64,000 nucleotides of DNA from NCBI RefSeq assembly GCF_914767665.1, contig NC_059503.1:5890001-5954000 (forward strand). Direction: 5' to 3'. A model generated the notes under the pieces. It saw only the letters and a list, made by a program, of their open reading frames with translations. It was not told the DNA's origin and ran no database searches. The position numbers and the translations under genes were made by a program. This DNA is from Harmonia axyridis. Lineage: Eukaryota > Arthropoda > Insecta > Coleoptera > Coccinellidae. Below are positions 10,497-22,530 of this stretch, one piece after another (within the stretch, counting starts at the first letter, position 1; each line of letters opens with the position of its first letter).

Positions 10497-12423
10497 CAGT
10501 TCGTCTTGAATTCGAAAGTTTTGCGATATTTTTCAGGTAGAGCGATGTGGCCTTGTGTTTTTTTCATTAAATCAAAAAAATGCTACAGGATTATTTTCAA
10601 ATTTTAAATTTTATTGAATATTGAAATTGTTGAAATGAGTAGTAAAAGATATTTTTATGTGGAATTCAGAGGCATACTTAGGTTATTAGCCAATAAACAA
10701 CAAAATATTTGAATATATATAAACGAATAAATGAATATTTAAATCAATAAATATATTCAAGCAGTAGAAAAAACAAATCGACGCTAGCTATAAGAAATGA
10801 AAACACAAAAATACCTTCTTTCAAATTGTTATATGTCTGCACGCACTAATTTCTGAAGAGAGATTTTATTGCGATTTTTAATTGTTGGAATGATCACAAC
10901 TTGAAGCAACATTCAGAATTTGTTTAATCGAAAATGAATAGAAATTAAAAATGTTATGGTCATTTCGAGATAGTGTTTCACGCAATAGAAATTACTGTCG
11001 CAAAATAGTGTATGAATGAATACATAAAATGTAACTAATTACAATATTAATTATGAATGTTAATGTACCTGCATTTGGTAGATAGAAAGTGAAGAACTTT
11101 ATAAGAGTTATGATTTTTTTTCTTCAAATATTATTATCTCTCTTGCGAATAGAATAGCATTTTTCATTCGGAGAAATGTTATTTAAACTCGCACCAAACG
11201 TCAATCGAAAAATAACCTGGACAAAAGTTCAACGTTCAATCTTAAAATATTGGGAGTTGTTTCAAACGCAGTCCTGACATTGGATAAATTAATATACTAA
11301 GTCTCAACATCCATTCAGCAGTCCAAAACTTGCAGGGAATATAATCCATTATTCAGATTTAATGAATACCGCGATAAACTCAACGTGGTAAGTGATACTA
11401 CCATAAAAGACTCTTCAGTAAAGTTAAGTTGATGTTATTCCATGATAAACACAAAACAGCAAACTTCCTCCCAAAATTGTTTCCCTTCCCACGTTTTTCC
11501 TAATTAGAGAATCAACTTCATTACTCAATTTTTCGATATTCCAAAACTGGAAACATCTCCCTTCCAAACGGTCCCTAAAAGGTACGAGGAAGCCCACTCA
11601 AAGACGAAATACAACCAGTGAGTTCCATTACTTCATTAATTGAGAAACTTGGACTGTTTCGTTCTTATAATTCGCATCAATTACGATTTGATTGCTTTGG
11701 TTGCCAAGGTAATGAATAACTGAGAAACGACTTGGAGTTGCTCGAAGCGCCCTCTTCAATTTCACGAAATGAAAATCGTTTTTGCCGGAAAGCTGCTCAA
11801 ATCGAATTTGTTTTTGTGGGAGTCTCGGTTGATTGGAGGTATTTTGATTGGTTCGCTAATTATTTGACTGCGAAATTTGTGGTCCTATCTAAAATTGATG
11901 GTTTCCAGGATTGTTATCTTCTTGGGATATACTGATTGATTGACGAGTTGGCGTGGAAACGTTTGAGTCCTATGGGAGCAAGGTTGTAATATAATGGTAA
12001 TTTGCTGATTGGTTAGCCATCAGAGGTAATCATAATATTATACCGGTAATGTTTTGAATACCAAATTGAGTTGGTTGATAATCGATGGAAAGCCATGATT
12101 GAACTTATTATAAACTAAATTGCGGGTTTTCATCGTATAGAGTTTGGGAAATCAAATCACTAGACGCGTTTCACTGAAACAATATCAATAGGTAAATGTA
12201 AACTGGTTTATTTCGACATTGTTTTCCAATAAAGCGGATACCATAAATTGAACTGTATTCTATTTTGATGGATCCAATTACTTAATTGTCAATTAACTTC
12301 TATTGACAGACTACATTGAGTATATGTTTTGAATTCGCAACTGCATCAATTTCTCATTTTGATGGAGCAACTCTGTTGTCTTCTCGTTTCGTCACTTTGG
12401 AAGAGGAACATCAAAATTATTTC
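10497..12423. other. AT-rich sequence with no recognised gene
   Basis: No coding region, RNA gene or clear repeat is visible. The frame at 11732-11935 has no family features. Confidence 0.5.
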
Positions 12424-12431
12424 ATTTTATT

Positions 12432-12995
12432 CTCAGAGTAATAAACATAGATAGAGGGAGCATATATTATTTTCAGTAAGCAAATTTTGTCCCCAACATG
12501 AACTATCAAATTTGAAATGAAGCGCGCGGAAATGAAAACATATCAGTGATACGATATTTCACTCAATTCGCGAGTTTCTCCACAAAGAACGCACTTCTTA
12601 TGTCCCATAGTGAATTAACGTTTCATATTAACTCAAAATATATTGAAATAAATACCTAAATATATCAGAAATTAAGAAAACAAACTTCAAGCGCGCCAAA
12701 CGACGTGAAACAACCGATGACACTAGGAGAGTAAAAGTTGCCAAACCTTGGATTTCTGCAGGTAGATACAGAAAATGATGTATATTTTGCTTATTATAAA
12801 TTCGAAAATTAGGAAAAATATCGGATTCCAAATATTCAAATTTGTATATTTAATCGGGAATCACTCGAATAAATATAATTCATTCAATATAATATACATT
12901 CCTAAGGATATAGTAAAATTCTGGATTCGAAAATATATCACAATCCGACAACGTAATCTACGTACACTTCCTATTTCTATGTTTATTACTCTATG
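12432..12995. mobile_element. P-like MITE, copy 2
   Basis: Inverted ends are CTCAGAGTAATAAACATAGA (left) and CATAGAGTAATAAACATAGA (reverse complement of the right end). An exact 8-bp duplication, ATTTTATT, lies at 12424-12431 and 12996-13003. On the minus strand near 12605-12540 there is a stub, MGHKKCVLCGETRELSEISYH, then a stop. CxxC followed by SYH resembles the first part of a THAP zinc finger, the DNA-binding domain of P transposases. This family link is inferred from the duplication size, CA ends and this stub. Confidence 0.7.
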
Positions 12996-13003
12996 ATTTT
13001 ATT

Positions 13004-14389
13004 CTACATTTTTATAAACAGCAATTCTATCATGCTGTCTCAATCTCAATCATTTCCATTGTATTCGACTCCAAGATCTGCCTTCTGTAAATATACCATC
13101 CTCTTCATATATTCCATTGATATCCCCATTGAGAGATAGCTGAGAATAAGTCGTTGGAAGAACTTGATCCCAACTTGGACCTGAGGTTTACCCTTGTCGC
13201 CATTCATTCCATACAGCATTGTTCCCTAATACGTAAGGGATTTCTTGGAATATAGCAGAAGCAGAGATTCAGGACAAATCATTTATGAGAGAATGTAATG
13301 AGGAACTATTCCTCTTGAATATTTGAGATGTAAAGATTAATTGAACGTCGACGTAATGCGATCTATGAACAGATTGGAGCTAGGTGAAGCAGAAACGGAA
13401 TTCTAGATTCCTGTAATGGATGAATCTGAATGGTTATGAGAAGAATAGGTTTTGTTGAATATGGAATGTCGATGGATTCGAACGAAATCTCTATAACAAT
13501 GATGAATTCGAATGACTGAGATTGATTAGTTCTCCTTATTCAAAAAACATACTTTATGACATAAAAAAATACAACATCAAGAAGGCTTCGAAGTTTTTCG
13601 ACCAATCTTGGCAGAAATGTTTAACTAGTCGAAGTTTTAAGTAATCGATCAAAAATTTCAAGAAATAGATCTACATTTTATCACAAATTTGTCCATAAAG
13701 ATCAAGCATTTAAGAGGAAATACGACTACGTGACTGCTGAATTCAAAACGGAATTTTTTCTCTTACAACCTCTGACTTTAATGGGGTTTTCACATATTTT
13801 TTTTAAACAATAGTCTATCTAACTTGTAGAATGACAATAGTTTCAATTTGAAAATGGAAACAAATGTTGATGAATTTTCGTTTTTCGCAAAAGAATTGAT
13901 GATATGTTCAATGTATAAAGCACTGATATATTTTCAAATTAATCGTGAAAAAATCATCGTCCGTGGTACAGTGCTGCTCCCTACTCATATGCTTCGTAAA
14001 GAGAAAGAAGATAAAGTGAATGTATAACTTCGTAGCGTACCTAATGTTAAACTGATACACGGAAAGCCACGTGGTGGAAATCCCTCTTTATTGGAAATTT
14101 AGTAATCTTAAATCTATATAAAAGCTTAAATGAGAAATATTCAGGCAACCTACTTAATTTCAAACTTACTATGTACAAATTGTTTTATTTATTGTATACA
14201 CATGTCCAGAACTGTTTGGACCTCAAGATGATATTTTTATATCGAAACATGTCGTCATAGTTAATGAATCTGGTTCAACAAGAAAGGAGTATGTTTAGTT
14301 CACATCCTCAATTAGGCTTAATATGGTACTCATAGGTTTCACAGAAGTTAGAATATGACGATGTTATTGTACGATGGAAATAGTTATTT
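13004..14389. other. AT-rich sequence with no recognised gene
   Basis: No convincing coding or structured element is visible in this stretch. Confidence 0.5.
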
Positions 14390-14640
14390 ATAATACAAGT
14401 GCAGAAGGCATTGATATTCTTCCACGAGTTCAAAATTCAAAAACGAGCCACGAAGTGGCGAGTTTTGGAATGAACGAGTCGTAGAATGAGCCTTCTGTAC
14501 GAGTATTATACATTATTTTCTCTAATTCATTGCATTTTCATTGAAATTAATGAAATATTTCCATAAATATATTTTGGTGATTTTGCATTGAAAAATGTTG
14601 GTTGGCAGAACTGATTTCTTTAAGGCAAATTGATGAATTG
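14390..14640. repeat. Dispersed hairpin repeat, copy 1
   Basis: The sequence has GTGCAGAAGGCATTGATAT, a short hairpin GAGCCACGAAGTGGCGAG and GAGCCTTCTGTACGAGTATT followed by TTTTCTCTAATTC. The right half matches, inverted, the region 24960-25095, and its TTTTCTCT boundary recurs at 25870. It looks like a dispersed, probably non-autonomous element whose ends I cannot fix. Confidence 0.45.
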
Positions 14641-14949
14641 ACAGATAAAGCCGTGGCGGAAAGTTCGGAGTCCCAACATAGAATAATGAAATATAACCAT
14701 GAAAACTGTGCGTTTCTGATATATTCTCGCACGATTTTGTTCTACAAGATGTGGAAGAATGAACGGAATAACCACAGAATTAGAGAAAAATTATTTTCAT
14801 CATTAATGTTCATTTCCTCTTCATTCAAAGCACACAACACCTACAAAATTTATAAAAGCAAAATGCACTACCGTATAAAGTCGATATTTTTCTACGTTTG
14901 TGGAAAAACAGTATCGACCATTAATCCTCAAAAACAATCACCAAAAACT

Positions 14950-15320
14950 CGCCCCTAAACGATTTACCGTCAGACGTCTGCACGTCCCTTGTTTCCCCTT
15001 CCACCTTCTTCCCCGTTTCGGAGTTTATAGGCAATCAGCGGTTCGATTCAATCAAGACGTTACCGACTTGAAAGGGAACCGCCGGCGTATGTCGGCTTTC
15101 TTTGATGTTTGCCGAACGGCTCCCCGGACGACCAGTTCTCGTTTTCCGGGCCGCAGATAGCTTTGGAGAAGTTGCCTGGTCACATGACGTGGGACGTTAT
15201 TTCCGTGGGGACTACGCTTTATGAAATATACACGTTGAAAATGTCCGCGCTCGTTTCGCGAAGATAGATAACGCTATCTCGAGTCCTCGTCGGTTTGAAC
15301 TTCGTGCATGAAGTTAGATG
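14950..15320. other. GC-rich island, no gene recognised
   Basis: This block is clearly richer in GC and CpG than its surroundings. No long open frame or repeat boundary is evident. It could be host promoter, enhancer or exon-near sequence, but nothing here shows which. Confidence 0.35.
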
Positions 15321-15586
15321 GAGGTTTGGAACTTTCGAACGAAGATCTTAGAGGGTAGTTGACGGTTAGTAAGAATTGGTGGTCTGGAGGGAATTCAGTT
15401 GGTGTTGTTTTTCTTTTGGGGGAGTATTTGTTACTGTGTCTTGATTGGTTGGCTTGGAATATCTGACAATCTTAAAATCATATCCTAATGAACGGCAAAC
15501 AAGTTGTTTTTCGGAAAAATAAAATGTCTACAGTAAAAGAAATTAATACAGGAGTGCCACAAGGTTCCATATTGTTCATTATAGGC

Positions 15587-15650
15587 GTACAACTTTGCTT
15601 CCTCCGTTTTTTTCTGAAATTCCAGGCTTTATTGTAAAAAAGATTATCGT
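15587..15650. mobile_element. Terminal fragment of a Mos1-like mariner
   Basis: CGTACAACTTTGCTTCCTCC followed by a T run and CAGGCTTTATTG matches the terminus of the mariner copies that start at 47219 and 59087. Homology stops after about 65 bases, so only the end is left. Confidence 0.6.
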
Positions 15651-17414
15651 AAGAATCGTTTGGCTAGAGCTCAATCTTTCAGAACCGCGATCATTTTGAT
15701 CTTTCAATTGCTTTTTAACGAGTTATCGAGCAACACAGCCACTACACCTTCTATAATGTTGGAAAATCTGATAAAATCCTCAAGAGCCTTAGCTGTCACA
15801 TCGTGAGGATTGAGAACTGACTCGCCAAGGAGTTCACCCTAGAGCAGCTAGTTCTGGACATAAGTGTTCAGCTGTTTTGTTCCCTGATTTACAGACACTA
15901 TAGATTCCATCTGCCGTCTGCCGACAGGTTAATTCTAGTACTCTGTCAGCAGTCCTTCTGTGACTTGAAGCTTTCAGTTCTTAGCGGCTTCTGAAGCTTC
16001 AGGGTGTAAGATGGCAAACATTGCATAAATATTTCGGTCTGCGAAAGTCTAGGTGTGTTTCTCCAGAGGGTCTCTTCTCTCCCAGTTCCCACTGATGGGT
16101 TCTGGTCCGATAGGTCTCATCCTTGATGCTTCTCTCTCTAATTCATCTCCTTTTTCATTACCTTCGAAACTTCAGTTACCCTCATAAACTGAAGAGACAC
16201 GTTATTGCATTTAAATTTTGACTTCGAATTCATTTTAAAACTGCAGTTTCGATCAAGATGAAATTTTGCATTTGTATGTAGAATGACAATTTACTCCCGA
16301 GCACAGTGCAAGATTTAGGACGTTGTAGAACATTCTTCAACTCGTTTTGTACGAAAACATGCTCAATCTCTTCTAAGTCACTTTTGTGGGACAGGCTTCA
16401 AGATGGACATATACGAGGTCATGGTTGCTCAGGGATTGTCCCCATGTGCCATAGATTTTCTCTTTGCTCTCCTCTTTGGTGGCCTTTCTGCTCCCCAGAT
16501 TTTAGTCGCTTGATTTTTTCATAAGATTACCTCAAATTTCTTCGAACGTCGTCCAACATACCTGGAGCATGTGGAGCTTGAAGTAGATGAATAAAAATCA
16601 TCAAAATAACATTTGTCGCTTTGCAGCGACGGATCACAAAGAGGGCTAGAATAGTGGGAATTAAAAACAAATCACCTAACGTACATTTCAGTAACGAAAA
16701 GAGAGAAATATTTCAAGGTACAATTTACATTCCTCCTGTATATCAAGACAGTTCATTCCATTTGGAATCTGCGGTATTCCATCCTAGTTTACACTGGCTT
16801 ATAACCTAATCCCGGTATGTATTCGTCTTCACCGTTCCTCATCCCCTCTTCTAAGGGGTAGCACACGCGGTCGTATATGCATATGTGGAGATTACACCGG
16901 ATCCTTTGAAGTGGCTGCTAGAGACGTTGCGCTCTAGTTTCTAATGGGAAGGTGATCATCATTAGATATCCAGAGAGGTGAAATTGCCTGAATATCAGAT
17001 CAAAAGCGCTTCGAATCTTGTTCTCTCTTCGCCCGAGTTTAATTTGTTATGGCATGAAGTTAATAACGGAAAAAAAAGAGGGGGCGGAGGATATGTTTAA
17101 TTTCCCTTTGAGGAGTGAGTTTGGAAAATGGGATTTTGGTTGTTAATCTCTCAATTTTTGTTTGCCGATTAAGGTGTTTGAGAGCGTTATATTGATGAAA
17201 ATTTCATTATTTTAGCTTTGAATGAAAATATAAGTAGAGTGCTAACTTGCTGACAGTTTTCATCGCGTTTTAAGGACATAAAACTGTATATAAGCATGTA
17301 TAATAAAGAAATTTGGCATGAACATTCGAGTGGTTATATTAATGGTAAAAGAGATACTTTCTTGGACGACAAACTAACGTTGACTTTTGGGATCATGCTT
17401 CTATTATTTTATAT
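15651..17414. other. Non-coding sequence with no recognised gene
   Basis: A few short open frames are present without recognisable motifs. I see no tandem array or clear element ends. Confidence 0.45.
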
Positions 17415-18335
17415 TAGCTTGTTAATCTATTATAAAGGATGAATGAATGCGAAGAAGTTTACATAATCGAGATGTCACATCGAACAGAAAAGTTCGTCGC
17501 AAAAAAATGCCTATTTTTTCATATTCTATCTCTAATCCTACTCTATGATAACTTAGAATGTTTAGGTGTTTTTGTGCGACGAATTTCTGTATGGATATTT
17601 GCAACTATGGTCATGGAGAGTTCAGTCGCAATAAAACGCCTTATCATGCCTATTCTATGATTTGGCATAAATGTCTTAGGCGTTTTTTCGCAACGAACTT
17701 TCCTTTTGAATGTGACCATAGAGTAATAAACATAGATAGAAAGTATACGCAATTTTTCCATGTCCCCAACATGGTTAGATTACGTTGTCCCATTGTGATA
17801 TATTTTGAACTCTACAATTTTACTTTGTCATTATGAATATATATTATATTGAATGAAATATTTATTTGAGTAATTACCAATTAAATATTCAAATTTGAAT
17901 ATTTGGAATCCGATATTTTACCTAATTTTCGAATTCATAATAAGCAGAATATTTATTATTTTCTGTATCTACCTGCTGAAATCAAAGGTATGGCAACTTT
18001 TGCCTCCTAGTGTCATCGGTTGTTACACGTCGTTTGGCTAGTTTGTTTTCTGAATTTCTGATATATTTAGATATCTATTTCAATATATCTTGAATTAATA
18101 TGAAACGTTGATCCACTATGGGACATAAGAAGTGCATTCTTTGTGGAGAAACTCTCGAATTGAGTGAAATATCGTATCACTGATATGTTTTCATTTCCGC
18201 GCGCTTCATTTCAAATTTGATAGTTCATGTTGGTGACAAAATTTGCTTACTGAAAATGATATATGCTGCCTCTATCTATGTTTATTACTCTGAGAATGTA
18301 ACAATTTCCAACCTCTTATGGTTGAAAATTAATGG
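17415..18335. repeat. Four-module double-hairpin repeat, copy 1, split by a P-like MITE
   Basis: Four modules of the form AGTTCGTCGCAAAAAAATGC lie at 17491-17512 (forward), 17564-17583 (inverted), 17620-17641 (forward) and 17678-17700 (inverted). Together they would fold into two neighbouring hairpins. Outer sequences GATGTCACATCGAACAG and TTTCCTTTTGAATGTGAC form weaker inverted ends. The repeat resumes at 18295 with AATGTAACAATTTCCAACC, so the P-like MITE at 17717-18294 interrupts it. Confidence 0.75.
17717..18294. mobile_element. P-like MITE, copy 3
   Basis: Left end CATAGAGTAATAAACATAGA; right end is the inverse of CTCAGAGTAATAAACATAGA. The target duplication is AATGTGAC / AATGTAAC (7 of 8). 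At about 18119-18184 on the plus strand it encodes MGHKKCILCGETLELSEISY plus His before a stop. In the next frame SFPRASFQI-like residues follow, as if a frameshift had broken a THAP-like domain. It inserted into a four-module repeat, so it is younger than that copy. Confidence 0.72.
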
Positions 18336-19149
18336 CATAATAAATGTCATGAAATAATGCACAGTGTTCCCATTAAAATCATTCTAGCTATCCTATTGGG
18401 ATAGAATTCAAGATACTCCTTCCTAACAAAAGAATATTTACCCTTGAGTCAGCCTTCTCTTTCCGAATTTTCATCAACCACAGAATTCATCTTCTTTATT
18501 TCCTCCTCCGCCATTCAGGATTACTTCACAGCGAAATTGGCCTCGACCAAAGAAACATATTGCCAGAGAAAAGTTTTCTGTTCATCCCGCCAACGATAAA
18601 AGGAAAAGAAGAGTAGTTATAAAGGTTGTAACAAGCAAGATAGCTAGTCGGTCCCCATTTGTTGGAACTTTCGGAATTGGGTTAAAATCCGTCCTGTATT
18701 TTTAATGCAGGATTACCTTGCTTCCGCTAGAATGACATGGATTGTGAGGGAAGAGATTTGGGTTTTTTTTTTAGTGGAGCTCAAAGAAGTAAGCTTTTTC
18801 ATTCTGTAATCGAAAAACAGGAGACTAATCCTGAGAAATGTTCCCTGTAAAATCCTGTATTCCAATGGAAGCAGTTTTATCAGGAAAATCTCCATTATTC
18901 TATACAAAAATGGGGAAAGTCATTGGATTTTGAGCACTCCTCATTCATGGTAGTTGCTGCCTTAAAAACCACATAAATCTGTATAGTTACTGGTTGGGAT
19001 GAAATATTCTTCTATTCATTCTCCTATGTTGAAAAAATGATATACCGAATCTGTATATCGATCGAATCGAATAGGATAAATAACAAAATTAACTTTAAGA
19101 GTTTTTTCATCGAAAATTGAATTGTGATTAGTCTTGAATAATTGGGTTG
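18336..19149. other. Non-coding sequence with no recognised gene
   Basis: No open frame with family features or clear repeat is visible. Confidence 0.45.
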
Positions 19150-19565
19150 AAATCCCTAAACAAAAATTTAAGGGCAAATCAAACCTTAGATTTCACTTAA
19201 TTGTTTACAACCACTCAAAAGTTACTCACTTCGCGTCATTTCTTTTCAAGGTTGAAAATTTTCACATTCAAAAGATAGTTCATCGCGAAAAAACGCCTGA
19301 GGCTGTTATATCGAATCATAGAATATGAATAATAAGGCGTTTGATTGCGACCCAACCCTGCAAGACCAGAGTTATCATAGAGTATGATTGGTCATAGAAC
19401 ATAACAAATAAGCGTTTTTTCGCGATGAACTTTGCGGTTTATCTGTTGAGAATTGTCTGAACAGATCGCTCTATCGTTCCTTGACAATATCTTCAATTCT
19501 CGAATTCTGCACCGGGAATGATGTCGAATAATAAGTTTCAACCTACTGGGACCTAGGTACTTGAA
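19150..19565. repeat. Four-module double-hairpin repeat, copy 2
   Basis: Modules GTTCATCGCGAAAAAACGCC (near 19278), AAGGCGTTTGATTGCGACC (near 19334) and AGCGTTTTTTCGCGATGAAC (near 19408) are present; the third module of the full pattern is lost. Left flank AATTTAAGGGCAAA and the GTTACTCACTTCGCGTCA segment are shared with the copies at 21 and 22 kb. Right flank ACTGGGACCTAGGTAC is shared with the copy at 60 kb. Confidence 0.65.
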
Positions 19566-20999
19566 ATTTACGGAATATTGGTTGAGTTTCTAATGTGCAA
19601 AATCCGACTAAGGGTTCCATGAATATGGCCGTTCAAAATTATGTTTTTTTTGTTAATTTGAAGTCAATATCAAAAAAGATTCGTCAGATTTTGTGACGAA
19701 ATGATAGAACGCTCGGTTGCAAAACGAGCACTTAAAAATACTGTGATTTAATGTCCAACAACAGAATCATGAACGTGATAAAATCTTTACTGGTTGGGGT
19801 AAATTATCCTTCGATCCACTCTTAATACCCTTACTTAAATGCATCGAATGATGAAGTGTTTTCAGACGCTGGCTAATTTTATGGCTCAATAACACCCTGC
19901 AATTCACTATGCCAGTTTCCTCACACTTTATATTACCTGCCACAGTCGTCAACTTCCACACACAAAGTTATGAGAGTACATTTAAGTTGAGTGCTCTGCT
20001 TGCAAGTAACTACATGTGATTGCTATGAGAGCTTTCGCTTTTATGGTTCCATATTCTCTTTTTAAATTGCTTTGGAATATATAAACGTTGTGTTGTATGT
20101 CAAACTTGCATTTACTTCAATTATCAAAGACGATTTTCAAACATTTCGATGATTGTTTGAGTAGGAAAGTTCCAGTTACGACGTCTTATTACGTTAAAGC
20201 AAAAGAATCCAAGCAAATCTATATAAAATTTCTGCACACAATTCAACTAGTGAATTTTTAAGATGTTGATACAACTATGGATTGATGGTACTTCTCTTTT
20301 CTTCCGTAGGGGGCGCTATACATAAAATGAATCGATTACATTTCCATGGAAACGAATTACCGATAATCGCCTTGAAATCCAATAAGTTTAGTCCCTTCAA
20401 ATGTAGCCAGTTTCATATTGAATTTTTTAGGAGTGAGTGAACACACCAGTAGTTCATAACTATTTGATATTTAAGCTGGAAATGTCAAAAAGTTTCTATG
20501 ATTCTATTGAAATGGTGTTCGGTGGAAGACCAGTGAACTAAATAATACCATAAAGGGTCCCACGATTTCTTTGATAGCATGAAAGAGCGTTATAGTGAAG
20601 GAATTCCATAGAACTATCTAGTCCTACTTGGTGTAGGCAAACATTTGAGATAAAAATGTTTCACTGAATTCTGAAATATTCGGAGATTGTGTATTGGATA
20701 GAAGGAACTAGGATTATAGGAGTTTAGTGAGCTATAAAATGCCTCGACCGTTATAAATCACATAATAATACTCCCGTTATATTGTGGAACAGATTTAGTA
20801 AACTTCCATTCGACGTCTAGAAAATCTTGACAAACGATCCATTCTTATGGATCCCTCAAGGAGGAATATTTTCTGGGTAAACTCCACCCTCAATCGAGAA
20901 CGGATGATATATGAACGTTACTTTATCATCCTTCTTATTTTTAAACGCTCGTTTCCCAAACTCAATGATGACATAGCCCGTCCTTAAATTCGATTCTGT
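19566..20999. other. Non-coding sequence with no recognised gene
   Basis: Short open frames only. No structured element is evident. Confidence 0.45.
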
Positions 21000-21330
21000 C
21001 CGTGAACACGATAACTTTCGAATTACTAAAGAAGAATTTAAGGGCAAAAAACCTCATATTCCACTGAAATTTTGTGTTTATTTAAAGTTCATTCAGAAAA
21101 TCAATCAAGGTTGAAAATTGTCACATTCAAAAAAAAAAAAAGTTCGTCACAAAAAAACGCCTGAGACATTTGTGCCGAATCATATAGAATATGAATAAGG
21201 CACCAATAAGGCGTTTTTTTGCGACGAACTCTGCAAGATCCTGATTGAATTAAGTTCAGTTATCATAGAGTGTGATTAGTCATGGAATATAAACGAAGCG
21301 TTTTTTTTTGCGAGTAATTTTCCCTTGCGC
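21000..21330. repeat. Four-module double-hairpin repeat, copy 3
   Basis: Modules AGTTCGTCACAAAAAAACGC (near 21142), AAGGCGTTTTTTTGCGACGA (near 21209) and GAAGCGTTTTTTTTTGCGAG (near 21294) are visible. The left flank AATTTAAGGGCAAAAAACC and GGTTGAAAATTGTCACATTC match copies 2 and 4. A 13-base A run precedes the first module. Confidence 0.65.
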
Positions 21331-22194
21331 CTGACGCCAAATCAATGTTTCCTTAAAACCAGTGAATGAGCTAAATTCTGTAGATTTTGGACCTTACCTT
21401 GAAATATTTGATAAATGACGCTAATGACAGACAAACAAGCGATCTCGATAGATTTGAACACAATAGGCAAATGAATAAACAAGCGCTGAAAACCCCTTGA
21501 CGCAAAGTCAGTACTTTTCTCGAATTTTTCACCCTCAACTGCAAGCATCGGGACCTTCCAATTCCTCTACTGAATGTTTCTCCAAATCCCTCTCGGAGTT
21601 TAGAGCCCGCCTCGGTTTTTATTTCGCCCCAAAAACCTCCCCCGAAGGACGTAGAAATCGATCGGAAAAGTTTCTGCACTTCTTCGACACGTGTTCATAA
21701 ATTCTGGAAAGTTTTTCTTGCCACGTAACGGAGTGAGCCTTGAATATCAAATGGCCTCATTGTGTCTTATTCTGTGCGAAGGGAAAGATGAACCGGAGCT
21801 CTAAACCGCTTTATTATGTGTTGTTTCATTCCTGCTGGGACCAAGGCATCAATGCGGAAAATGTGTTTTTTGGGGTGGAGAGAAACATATTTTTTTCGAG
21901 GGGTTAGGGTGAAAAATATGGTATAGATGCTGGCTTTTTGATGGTTTTCGATTCGAAGGACGTGTGGGAGAGGGCAGATGTTGATCCTGCCTATTTTTCT
22001 ATCAGCTTGCATTCGTTGAAGCTTGAACATTATATTGACGTTGAAGGGAAATATGAAATACATAATTATTCAATCAGTGCTGGCAAGGATGGTAATATAA
22101 ATGTGCTGGGATGGTAATATAAATGTTTCAAAAAAATGCATAAGGAACTTCATTTGAAATAATATAATTCCTATCGAAAAATCAAAATCAAATT
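21331..22194. other. Non-coding sequence, no gene recognised
   Basis: The part from 21570 to 21680 is GC-richer. The phrase GAATATCAAATGGCCTCATT at 21740 recurs near 22540, a short local repeat of unknown meaning. Confidence 0.4.
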
Positions 22195-22530
22195 TCAGAT
22201 TTCTCTGGAATTGTGTATGTATTTATAGTTCATCGAAAACCACTCCAAAGCTCCTCACTTCGTGTCAGTGCTTTACAAGATTGAGAATTGCCACAATCAA
22301 AAGGAAAGTTCGTAGCGAAAAAACGCCTAAATGGACTAGAATCATAGAATATCAATAACAAGGCGTTTTATTGCGACGAACTCTGCAAGACCATGATTGA
22401 ATTGCATCCAGTCGGAAATTCGTCGCACAAAAACACCTAATTATTTTTAGTTGTCATAGAGTATGATCAGTCAAATAATATGAACAAATAGGCGTTTTTT
22501 TGCGACGAATTTTGCTTTTGATGATGAAAA
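22195..22530. repeat. Four-module double-hairpin repeat, copy 4
   Basis: All four modules are present: AGTTCGTAGCGAAAAAACGC (near 22307), AAGGCGTTTTATTGCGACGA (near 22361), AATTCGTCGCACAAAAACAC (near 22418) and TAGGCGTTTTTTTGCGACGA (near 22491). The left flank CTCCTCACTTCGTGTCAGTG is shared with the copies at 19.2, 24.5 and 51.6 kb. This is the clearest example of the four-module plan. Confidence 0.75.
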
